Shown here: in pieces, positions 23,403 to 31,498 of the stretch | How the letters are laid out: the number at the start of each line of letters is the position of its first letter | Numbering within the stretch: position 1 is the stretch's first letter | NCBI GenBank assembly: GCA_041658685.1 | Contig: JBAZZS010000002.1 | Coordinates: 372,001 to 436,000, forward strand | DNA length: 64,000 nt | Origin: Candidatus Gracilibacteria bacterium | GTDB lineage: Bacteria; Patescibacteriota; Gracilibacteria; UBA1369; UBA12473 | Reading direction: 5' to 3' | Program-made: the position numbers and the translations under genes | Notes under the pieces: generated by a model | What the model was told of the DNA's origin: nothing | The model's input: the letters and a program-made list of their open reading frames with translations, nothing else | Databases searched by the model: none

Positions 23403-23477
23403 ATTAATTTGTTTCCAGCAAACATAAAAATGGGGTATTTTAATGTGTGAATTTTAATTTTTTAATTTCTTCCTCCC

Positions 23478-25478
23478 ATGTCTAAAAAAATCTCCTTGGT
23501 TTTTGGCGTTCTTTTCTTGGGTTTGTTTCTTATGACAAGTGGGTGCGGAGGATCTTTTGAAACGATTCAGGCTTCTCCGAGCGGCATTCTTTTGGAACAA
23601 GTTTTTCCTAAAGATATTGAAGTTTTTATGAGTTTTAGCACTTTGGATGAAGATCAGCGTGATTTTTTCCATTCCATCATGACTCGATTCAGTGCGGACT
23701 CGAGTTCGTTTCAAAATAAAATCATTGAAGGCCTTGATTCCAATTTGCAATCCGTGGATCTTTCTTATATCGAAGATCTTCAACCGATTTTGGGGGAAAA
23801 TGGGTTCCGGTTTGGGTTGGGACTTAAGGCCGGAGGAGGAACGGATATGTTGATGGATGCTGCGTTGACGCTGGATGACGCGGAAAGAGCTCGATTGCTT
23901 TTGGGGGACCTGGAAGCAGCGGGTCGTTTTGTGCGAACCACTCGAGATGGATTTGATATTTATTCTCGAGTATTGCAATCGCCTTCTTTGGACGAAGAAA
24001 AAGAGGCAAATTCTTTGATAACAAGAGATATACCGGAAACCACGTTTTATTTTACGGTGAACGAGGATCTTTTATTGATTTCAAGTTCTGAAGATGAGCT
24101 TATGAATATGGTTAATTTAATGCGCAGTGAAAACGTGGAATCATTATGGACCGACGTAACGTATCAGCGATTTATTTCCGATTTGCCGGCGCGGCATTTG
24201 GTGGTGAGTTATGTGAATAAAAATTTATTCACTCAAGGGGTGGGGCAAATTTCCAGTTTTATGTTGACCGGGGATTCAGCAATGCAAGATTATATCATCG
24301 CGCAAGGGATGGTTTTTACGGCACAAGAGAATGCGTTACGGATTTATGCGATTTCTTTTGGGGATGAAGAAAAATTAAAGACTGATGATGTCACGTTGGT
24401 TGATTTGGCTGCGGATAAATCCCGTAAGCATTATTTGGATCAAACCATGTTGGGCGGGTCTTTATTCGGTTATTTTGAATCGTATGATTTGGCGTCCAGT
24501 TTTAAGAAATTAATTGGATTGATGACCCTTTCGAGTTCCGGAGAGGATGTGACGGAAGAAACCATTCCCGAAATTCCTGTTTTTGCTCAAGCGGAACAAT
24601 TGTTGGGAATTTCAATGGAAGATTTGTTGGGGATGATGGGAGAAGGCTATTCGATCGCCGTGCATCGTAATAAAGGGTTTTTACCCGGTATTACCGTGTT
24701 GATCGATGCGTCTGACGGTGAAGTTTCCGCAAACACTTTGGTGAAAAGTTTGAATGATTATTTGTCCGTTATTTTGGGGGTTTTACAGCTTCAAAAAGGT
24801 GAATTGGCCGGGGCGATTTCCAGCCATGATCAAACGATTTTTGGAGGAGAATTTCATGTGGTGCAAGCGGATGTGGATATGTTGATGGCGCTTTACAATG
24901 CCGGAGGAGGAGCTTTTATCCTTCCCGAAGAAATTCAAGGTCTTAAACTTACGTTTTTGTTTGGGCTGACGGAAGAAGGGCGCTTGTTGATTTCAACGTA
25001 TGAAGGGTGGTTGACTGAAGATCAGACGGTTTTGGCCAAAGATTCGATTTATGAAAAAACTACCGAGGATTTCCCGAAATCATCCAAAGGAATCACTTAT
25101 ATCAATTTTGATGAAGTGTTGAGCTATGCGAAAGAGTTTAAAATCTTTAGGGATTCGCTTAGATCCAATGCCGAGTCATTGATGCAACAATATCCGGAGC
25201 TTTTAACCACCGGAACTGAAGAGACGATAACTGAAACGTCAACAGAGCCGGTTCAACTTATCCCGGAAGGAGAAACAGAGGCCATAGACATTGATCTTTC
25301 AGTTGAGCCCGTGGTGGTAGAGGAAGAAGTTGTTGTGGAACCGGCAACGGGGATGAGCAGTGAGGAATGGGTGGATTTCCTGGATCCGCTGAAGAGTTTC
25401 GCGTGTTCGGGGATAACCAATGATACCACGATCGAATTCAATGGGGTCTTGTTGTTTGATGAGCCTTTGCAAGAATAA
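23478..25478 (+). CDS. DUF3352-type lipoprotein
   Basis: 666 residues. An N-terminal signal (residues 4-20) ends with a lipobox-like MTSGCGG (Cys23), so the protein is probably lipid-anchored outside the membrane. The first 500 residues fit the DUF3352 pattern: FPKDIEVFMSF, repeated ETTFYFTVNEDLLLISSSEDEL and LPARHLVVSYVN units, and a YSIAVHR turn; this fold occurs in many exported bacterial proteins without known activity. Residues 575-640 are a Glu/Thr/Val-rich spacer. No operon partner: the next plus-strand gene starts 246 bp later beyond a small opposed gene. Confidence 0.75.
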   Translation: MSKKISLVFGVLFLGLFLMTSGCGGSFETIQASPSGILLEQVFPKDIEVFMSFSTLDEDQRDFFHSIMTRFSADSSSFQNKIIEGLDSNLQSVDLSYIEDLQPILGENGFRFGLGLKAGGGTDMLMDAALTLDDAERARLLLGDLEAAGRFVRTTRDGFDIYSRVLQSPSLDEEKEANSLITRDIPETTFYFTVNEDLLLISSSEDELMNMVNLMRSENVESLWTDVTYQRFISDLPARHLVVSYVNKNLFTQGVGQISSFMLTGDSAMQDYIIAQGMVFTAQENALRIYAISFGDEEKLKTDDVTLVDLAADKSRKHYLDQTMLGGSLFGYFESYDLASSFKKLIGLMTLSSSGEDVTEETIPEIPVFAQAEQLLGISMEDLLGMMGEGYSIAVHRNKGFLPGITVLIDASDGEVSANTLVKSLNDYLSVILGVLQLQKGELAGAISSHDQTIFGGEFHVVQADVDMLMALYNAGGGAFILPEEIQGLKLTFLFGLTEEGRLLISTYEGWLTEDQTVLAKDSIYEKTTEDFPKSSKGITYINFDEVLSYAKEFKIFRDSLRSNAESLMQQYPELLTTGTEETITETSTEPVQLIPEGETEAIDIDLSVEPVVVEEEVVVEPATGMSSEEWVDFLDPLKSFACSGITNDTTIEFNGVLLFDEPLQE

Positions 25479-25480
25479 AA

Positions 25481-25699
25481 TCAGCGCTTGCGATTTTTGA
25501 AGTAGAAAACCAGTCCCCAAATGAAATCGACGAAAAAGATAAGGCGCACAGCTCCATTCCCGATTAATTCTCCGCGTTCAAAACAATAGTTACCGCAGGA
25601 TGGCATAACAAAAATAACATCCAGAAGGATAATAATCCCTAAAATAATCCCATCCACAATCGCCATTTTTTTAAGAAGTTTTTTGGTTTCGGGTTTCAT
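25481..25699 (-). CDS. Small two-helix membrane protein
   Basis: 72 residues with hydrophobic segments at about 13-32 and 50-66 separated by a short loop with two Cys (SCGNYCFERG), and a basic C-terminus. No family recognised. It lies on the opposite strand between two exported-protein genes, starting with an ATG at 25699. Coding status is supported mainly by the membrane pattern and lack of a better explanation of the gap. Confidence 0.55.
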   Translation of the reverse strand: MKPETKKLLKKMAIVDGIILGIIILLDVIFVMPSCGNYCFERGELIGNGAVRLIFFVDFIWGLVFYFKNRKR

Positions 25700-25724
25700 A
25701 TAAATATATTTTAACTTTCTTGAT

Positions 25725-27200
25725 ATGACTTCAAAAGGGAAAATTTTAATCGGGATTTTTTGTGGAGTGATGGCAATGGTGGGTGTGAGTTATTTTGTCT
25801 TGAATGTGAAATGGGATTTAACGCAGGTTGAAGATTCTCAACAAATGGAGCCTTGGAATATTCCTTTTATGTTGCAATCGGTTTGGGTTGAAGCGCAACA
25901 AGCGGGAGAGTCTTTTATTACTTTTATTGAAAGTGAGGGGATTGGGAAAATTGCGGTGCAAATTCAGTGGCCCGAGACGCCTCGTTATTCCGATCAAGCG
26001 CCGGTCGTGGTGTATGCCCCGACCTTTTTAACTTCCGGAGCGAATGATTTTGATTCCCTTCACGGACTTACGGATTTGGGATTTATTCAAATTGGGTTTT
26101 TGTATCCCGGACAAAAAGGACTCAATGGGATTAAAAGTGAGGGGGAAGAAGATTATGGCGGGCCGGATTCGGTCCGGGCGTTTCGAGATGTTTTGAAATT
26201 TGCTTCCGGGGAGTTGACCGATATGAATGGACGTCAATTGGATGAACTTTCGAGTATTGTTCCGGATTATGACAATGTGGGGATTTTCGCGTTTTCTCAT
26301 CCCGGGATTTCGAGCACTGCGGTGTTGGGCACGTATGGAGAGGCGCTCCAGTCTGTTTCTTATTTTGTGGGTCGCGAAAATCCCACCGAGGATTCAATTA
26401 CAACAAAAGAGCTTGGATATTTTGAATCGGATAAAACCAAGCCTAAAAAAGACGATTGGCCAGTGTATAATCCTTTTTATCATTATCCCGAAGATTATTC
26501 GCCCACGGGATTGAATGTGGATTATTCCGCGGTGCGATGGGATGTTTCTCTAAACAGGCCTTATTTTGACGTGAACGGAAACGCTCAAGATGATCAGGGT
26601 GATTTTCTTTTGGATGAGAAAACCCCTCATTTATTTGGCAAGCGCTGTTATTCCGCCAATCTTACCCAAGCCCTTGTGGACAATGATATTTTTACTGCAA
26701 AATCTTGGCCCGCGGATCTTGCTACTCCGGAAGAAGCTTACCGATGGTGGGCCGAGCGCGAGTCGATTTCTTATTATCCCTTATTAAAAGAATCGATGCC
26801 GGATCTTAAGGTGATGTTGGTTTTCGGGGCAAAAGATCATGTCCAACCCACCACAGATAATCCTCATACTCATCAGGCCTACGATGGATTTCATGAGACC
26901 GCGGGGTTGTGGATACGACTCAATCCGGACGACGCTTATGTGGCGTTATTGAGTAAAGCGATGGCTGAAAATTATGTCGAACATGATGCCAATACCGAAC
27001 CCGAGGATTGGATTTTGATTAAAACGTGGGCTTTGCCCCATTCCGTGGTTCAATCTACGACGCTTCTTGTGGATTCCATTGAAGCCGGAAATTTTTCTTC
27101 GTTGGCCGCGCTTGCGGAAATGGCGGATCGCACGCACATGAAAAATTGGGAAAACGATTTGAGCGCCCCTTTGGTTTCTTCCGAGATTTTATGGGATTAA
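25725..27200 (+). CDS. Exported alpha/beta-hydrolase-like protein
   Basis: 491 residues with an N-terminal membrane anchor (residues 6-26). The rest has alpha/beta-hydrolase order: a strand and oxyanion region VVVYAPTFLTSG (about 93-104), a degenerate nucleophile elbow VGIFAFSHPGIS (Ser about 193; the flanking Gly residues of GxSxG are replaced), a late acid strand LKVMLVFGAKDHVQ (about 366-379) and a possible His in WALPHSVVQ (about 442). A long insert with YNPFYHYPEDY and Asp-rich DVNGNAQDDQGDF (about 290) could bind calcium. Likely an envelope esterase, peptidase or a non-catalytic relative. Confidence 0.6.
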   Translation: MTSKGKILIGIFCGVMAMVGVSYFVLNVKWDLTQVEDSQQMEPWNIPFMLQSVWVEAQQAGESFITFIESEGIGKIAVQIQWPETPRYSDQAPVVVYAPTFLTSGANDFDSLHGLTDLGFIQIGFLYPGQKGLNGIKSEGEEDYGGPDSVRAFRDVLKFASGELTDMNGRQLDELSSIVPDYDNVGIFAFSHPGISSTAVLGTYGEALQSVSYFVGRENPTEDSITTKELGYFESDKTKPKKDDWPVYNPFYHYPEDYSPTGLNVDYSAVRWDVSLNRPYFDVNGNAQDDQGDFLLDEKTPHLFGKRCYSANLTQALVDNDIFTAKSWPADLATPEEAYRWWAERESISYYPLLKESMPDLKVMLVFGAKDHVQPTTDNPHTHQAYDGFHETAGLWIRLNPDDAYVALLSKAMAENYVEHDANTEPEDWILIKTWALPHSVVQSTTLLVDSIEAGNFSSLAALAEMADRTHMKNWENDLSAPLVSSEILWD

Positions 27201-27817
27201 AATCCGTTGATCGGAATGATATAAATCGTGTCGGGGAGTGGTTCGTTTGAGTCTAAAAATAAATAAGTTTGAAGTAGGGCATAAAAAACTTCAGCCGCGG
27301 AAAGAGTGATTTTTCCGACGGTGAGCGTGGACGGGATCCCGTTTTTTTCAAGCAGTTCAAACGTGTCCGCTGTTTTTAATAAATCGTCTGTTTTAATTTC
27401 AATGGAATGATCGATGGAAAAAGTTTGGCCCGGAGCAATGAGATGAACGAGCTCGATTTGTTCGGGTAAATTTTTATTTTGATTGTAAAAACGAATTGCA
27501 TTCACCAATGCTCCGAAAACATCGCTCAATTTATAGAGAGAGGTTCCATCCGTGGCACGCGCCGGAGGATTCAGTGTCCAGTTTTGAAGAAGATTCAACG
27601 CAACGAGTCGGAGTTCTTCTTTTGAAAAGAGACCTTCTTCTTTCCATGTAAGATTTTCGTTTTGAGAAGATGAAATCTCCGGACCTGAGAGGGTCAGTAA
27701 ACTCGCTAAATTATTTTCCGAGGGAAGCATAAATGTGTCTTTGTCTTTGCACCCGGACATGATAATGAGAAGTCCGATGATTAACATCAATAAACCCGAG
27801 GTTCTTTTTTTTGGCAT
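27197..27817 (-). CDS. Hypothetical lipoprotein, 206 residues
   Basis: A signal sequence (residues 6-21) ends in a lipobox MSGC (Cys22). The mature part is mostly helical with a repeated motif of the kind LYKLSDVFGALVNAIRFYNQN and ITLSAAEVFYALLQTYLFL (about 105 and 165), suggesting two copies of a pseudomurein-binding-like repeat as seen in some surface proteins; that assignment is tentative. It ends 4 bp inside the convergent hydrolase-like gene and may be transcribed with the AI-2E family gene upstream, 10 bp away. Confidence 0.6.
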   Translation of the reverse strand: MPKKRTSGLLMLIIGLLIIMSGCKDKDTFMLPSENNLASLLTLSGPEISSSQNENLTWKEEGLFSKEELRLVALNLLQNWTLNPPARATDGTSLYKLSDVFGALVNAIRFYNQNKNLPEQIELVHLIAPGQTFSIDHSIEIKTDDLLKTADTFELLEKNGIPSTLTVGKITLSAAEVFYALLQTYLFLDSNEPLPDTIYIIPINGF

Positions 27818-27827
27818 AAAAATGACA

Positions 27828-28943
27828 TTAGGCGCCGGGCCCCTTTAAGACTTTTTGATACTCGAGTTTATAAATGTGAAGGAAGGTGAGACAGAGGGAT
27901 AACAAGTAAGGTGCAATGATCAACCCGGGTAATCCCATGGTGAAAATGCCTCCCAAAATGGTGATGAAGCTGAGCAAGGGATGAATGCGTGCTTTTTCTC
28001 CAATCACAAGAGGTTTGATTAAGTTGTCGACCGTGCCTACAATAAAGGTTCCCCACAGTGCCAAGAAAAGGGCGGCAATCCAGTGTCCCGTTGCCAAGAG
28101 AATAATCACGGCTGGGACCCAAATGATCGTGGATCCGATATAGGGGACAATGGCGAAAAAAGCCATGACTGTGCCCCAAAATGCCGCGTCTCCGATGCCG
28201 GCCAAGGCAAATCCGATGCCTCCCAGAAATCCTTGAAACATGGCGGCCCCAAAAATTCCATACAAAATACCTTTGCTCATGTTTCTCAGTTTGTCGAATA
28301 AGATTTTTCGATATTCTTGAGCCATGGGAAGAATGTCTTTGATTTCTTGGACCAAGCGGTCGCCATCTCGTAAGAAAAAGAAAATGGAAAGAATTAAAAC
28401 AAAGAAATGAACCGCCAAAACCGAAAGTTCTTTGGCGATATTCGTGCTTTGATTCATTAAAAATTGACTCACGTTTTGGATGAGAGTGGTAATGAATCCC
28501 ACCACATCCGTTGTTTTAATGGGAAGGGTGTTGGTGATGTTTTGCAAATATTTGTAAATTTCACTGAATTTGGCGTTGGTTTCAATGATTTTTGGAATGA
28601 GATGAAAATCCGTAGAGAGGAGGGTTTCGACTTTTAGCTCGATGTAAAGATACATATCAATGGCTTGGCCGGTGATGTAGGAAATAAACCAGCTGACCGG
28701 AACCAGCACGACGGCGAGGATTACAAAAAGACTGATGAGTGTAGCAATGGTTCGTCGGCCTTTGACTTTTTTAAGGACGACTGAATGGATCGGATAAAAA
28801 CCGGTGGCAATGACCGCTCCGATCACAATAGAGGGGATGAACGGGCTGATGATCCAAATCAAGGTGATCATCAAAGCCAAAAGACCTCCGAGAAGGAAGT
28901 ATTTGGGAAGATTGCTGGTGTTTTTTGAGTGGAGAGGGGGCAT
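27828..28943 (-). CDS. AI-2E family transporter (PerM/YdiK-like)
   Basis: 371 residues with about eight membrane helices: two N-terminal pairs, a long periplasmic or cytoplasmic helical stretch (about 95-165) and a C-terminal cluster containing GILYGIFGAAMFQGFLGGIGFALAG split over residues 225-250 and IVPYIGSTIIWVPAV (about 270). The family includes exporters of the AI-2 signal and Na+/H+ antiporters, so the substrate is open. It precedes a lipoprotein gene by 10 bp in the same direction. Confidence 0.88.
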   Translation of the reverse strand: MPPLHSKNTSNLPKYFLLGGLLALMITLIWIISPFIPSIVIGAVIATGFYPIHSVVLKKVKGRRTIATLISLFVILAVVLVPVSWFISYITGQAIDMYLYIELKVETLLSTDFHLIPKIIETNAKFSEIYKYLQNITNTLPIKTTDVVGFITTLIQNVSQFLMNQSTNIAKELSVLAVHFFVLILSIFFFLRDGDRLVQEIKDILPMAQEYRKILFDKLRNMSKGILYGIFGAAMFQGFLGGIGFALAGIGDAAFWGTVMAFFAIVPYIGSTIIWVPAVIILLATGHWIAALFLALWGTFIVGTVDNLIKPLVIGEKARIHPLLSFITILGGIFTMGLPGLIIAPYLLSLCLTFLHIYKLEYQKVLKGPGA

Positions 28944-28992
28944 GTTTAAAGTTTAGAGCGGAATTATAAAAGGGGGAAGAGGAAATTGGAAA

Positions 28993-31359
28993 TTATTCAT
29001 TTTTGTCCGGTGGCAAATTGTAATAGCTCACCAGGAATTCTCCGAGCGGTTTAAAGGTCGGACCTGCGGTGGCGGTGCACCATTCGCTGGTTTTTGGGCG
29101 ATCCATTTTTATGAGGACGACGAATTGAGGATCTTCGATGGGGGCGAATCCCACAAAAGTCACGATTGTTGTTCCGGCTCCTTTAAGCGCTACGCCCCAT
29201 TTGTATGTTTGGGCGGTGCCGGTTTTCCCGGCTACATAATTGTTGGGAAGTTTTCCGAGGGGCACGGCGTTTTCGATGACCGCGGTCATCATGGAGGTGA
29301 TTTGGGCCGCGGTTTCTTCGCTGATCACGCGTCGTACGGTCTTTGGACCAAATTCTTGCTTTGTGCCATCCGGTGATTCGATGTAATCCACGATGTAGGG
29401 TTGCATGAGAATTCCGTGATTGGCGATGGCCGAAAGGGCGCTGATGAGTTGAATCCCGGTTACGGTTAACCCTTGGCCAAAGGATTTTGTCACCATTTCC
29501 GAGTCGGCCCAGTCTTCGTAATATTCAAGTTGGCCGGGGTGCTCATTGTCGAACTCGATGTTGGTTTTTTCCGCAAAACCAAAGGTTTTGATGTAGTCGT
29601 AAAATAAAGCTGCTCCGAGTTTGAATGCTATAAAAACCATTCCCGTATTGTCTGAATGGATGAGGACTTCCGTCATCGTGGAAATGCCGAAATATTCGTC
29701 ATTGAAAGTTTTAATAAAATATTCATCGACTTGTACCGGACCCGAGCTGTTGAAGGTGGTGTAAGGCGTGACTTCTCCGGCATCGATGGCTGCGGCCATG
29801 GCAATGGGCTTAAACACCGAGCCCGGCTCATACGGTAAAGTCACGGCTTTTAATTGGTAGACCTCGGGGCCGAAATCATTTTTATATTTGTAATATTGGT
29901 TGATGTCCGGGTCATAAAAAAGTTCAATGCGTTCGTCCGGATCTTTTCTCAGATAAAGATAGATACGTTCATTGTCTCCTTCGCCAACGCGGTAAAGGTT
30001 ATCGATTTGGTCTTGAGTGAGGTCGATTTTTTCGAGATCGTAAACTTCCCCATAGTTGTTCGGGTCAAAAGTGGGGTAATGCGCCATGGCTAAAATTTTC
30101 CCGGTGGAGGGTTCCATCACAATCAAGAATCCGCTGTCCGCTCGATACGTTTCAACGCCGGTTTGAATGACTTCTTCGGCTTTGGCTTGGATGGCGCGAT
30201 CAATAGTGAGGACGATATCGGATCCGTTCACGGCGTCTCGAATTTCACTGTCTCCCACAGTGATGGGGTTTCCGCTGGCATCGAGTTGAGAAGAGAAATA
30301 ACCGTCTTTTCCGCGTAACTCTTCGTCAAACGCTTCCTCAATCCCGTATTGACCTTCCCCTAATCCGTTTACGTAACCTAATACTTGTCCTCCCATGGTG
30401 CCTTCCGGGTAGTAACGATAATATTCTTCTCTGAGTTTTATCCCGGCAAAAACTTTGGGTTCGGCTTCCATGATCGCTTCGATTTTTTGAGATGTTTCGT
30501 ACGGGAGTTTTCGTTTTAAAATCACGTAACGGTTTTGGCCTTCCAGGATGGTTTCCATTTGGGCGGGGTCTGTGTCTAATATTTCGGCGAGTTTTTTGGC
30601 CGTGGCTTTTTTGTCGGAAATGAGGGAAGGGTAGGCATAAAGATCTCCATTTTTCGTCACTTCAATCCCTGAAATAGTGAGACCGGAAATGGCGGACGCA
30701 TCTTCGGGGTCCAATGCTTCGGTGATTAAAATCACGGAGCGCGTTTTTTGACCGAGGATGTTGATGAGTTCTTGTTGAAACAATGAAAAAAGTTCTTCAT
30801 CGGAGTGGAGGCGGAGATCGTTGTAAGAAAGAGCGAGCTCTTCGACAGGTGAATCAATGGTCGTTGTGTCCGGGGTTGATTCGGTGGTTGGTTCCGTAGG
30901 AGGGATTTCAATCGAGGTCTCGGTTGGGGTTTCGGTATTAAAAAGTTCCGGGTGTTCGTTTTGTAACGTTTCAAAACGTTCTTGGTCTCGTTGTTGTTCG
31001 GATTTCAAGTTGAATAAAAGTGGAGCCAGTTTTTCTCCCACGTAACTCGAATTTTCGAGAAGAACCGGATCGGCGTAAATGAATTTAAATGTCGTATTCG
31101 TGGCTAGCGCGTACGGTTCTCCGGAGTTTCGATCTTGAATTAAAATGTTTCCACGGCGGGCCGGGATTTCGGTGTAGCCTTGGTTTTTTTCGAATGCGAT
31201 TTTCGAATAATAATCCGAGCGTAAGACTTGCAGATAAAATAATTGCGCAAAAATGATAAAAGCGAACATCAACCCAAACCCCATAACAAAAGTCATGCGA
31301 TTGAGGGGGAGTTCGCGAAAGGTTAAACGGGATGATTTAAAAAGCTTTTGGAGGGACAT
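28993..31359 (-). CDS. Penicillin-binding protein, transpeptidase (PBP2/FtsI type)
   Basis: 788 residues. An N-terminal anchor (residues 24-45) is followed by the dimerisation domain with IPARRGNILIQDRNSG (about 65-80). Residues about 145-175 form a Thr/Glu/Pro-rich low-complexity insert unusual for the family. The transpeptidase domain has all three active-site motifs: SxxK in EPGSVFKPIA (about 495), SDN in LIHSDNTG (about 565) and KTG in VAGKTGTAQTY (about 720). It cross-links peptidoglycan during growth or division. It stands alone without mreC, rodA or ftsW nearby, so whether it serves elongation or division cannot be said. Confidence 0.93.
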   Translation of the reverse strand: MSLQKLFKSSRLTFRELPLNRMTFVMGFGLMFAFIIFAQLFYLQVLRSDYYSKIAFEKNQGYTEIPARRGNILIQDRNSGEPYALATNTTFKFIYADPVLLENSSYVGEKLAPLLFNLKSEQQRDQERFETLQNEHPELFNTETPTETSIEIPPTEPTTESTPDTTTIDSPVEELALSYNDLRLHSDEELFSLFQQELINILGQKTRSVILITEALDPEDASAISGLTISGIEVTKNGDLYAYPSLISDKKATAKKLAEILDTDPAQMETILEGQNRYVILKRKLPYETSQKIEAIMEAEPKVFAGIKLREEYYRYYPEGTMGGQVLGYVNGLGEGQYGIEEAFDEELRGKDGYFSSQLDASGNPITVGDSEIRDAVNGSDIVLTIDRAIQAKAEEVIQTGVETYRADSGFLIVMEPSTGKILAMAHYPTFDPNNYGEVYDLEKIDLTQDQIDNLYRVGEGDNERIYLYLRKDPDERIELFYDPDINQYYKYKNDFGPEVYQLKAVTLPYEPGSVFKPIAMAAAIDAGEVTPYTTFNSSGPVQVDEYFIKTFNDEYFGISTMTEVLIHSDNTGMVFIAFKLGAALFYDYIKTFGFAEKTNIEFDNEHPGQLEYYEDWADSEMVTKSFGQGLTVTGIQLISALSAIANHGILMQPYIVDYIESPDGTKQEFGPKTVRRVISEETAAQITSMMTAVIENAVPLGKLPNNYVAGKTGTAQTYKWGVALKGAGTTIVTFVGFAPIEDPQFVVLIKMDRPKTSEWCTATAGPTFKPLGEFLVSYYNLPPDKNE

Positions 31360-31377
31360 GTTCTTTTCATACCATTT

Positions 31378-31490
31378 AGAAAAGCGAAAGGGAAGAATTT
31401 TTATTCGAATGGGAGCAAAACGCCTCGGATCATGATTCTCGGCGTTTTTTCCTTTAAAATTCTCATAAAAATTTCCCCTTCCACTTTTCT
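31378..31490 (+). repeat. Family A structured repeat, copy 3
   Basis: Distal arms AGAAAAG (31378-31384) and CTTTTCT (31484-31490), then GGGAAGAATTTTTAT with ATAAAAATTTCCCC, and inner stem AACGCC (31419-31424) with GGCGTT (31441-31446) followed by a T-run. It lies between the SLH protein and the PBP gene, just before the PBP start, and works as a plausible terminator on either strand. Confidence 0.8.
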
Positions 31491-31498
31491 TTTTTAAA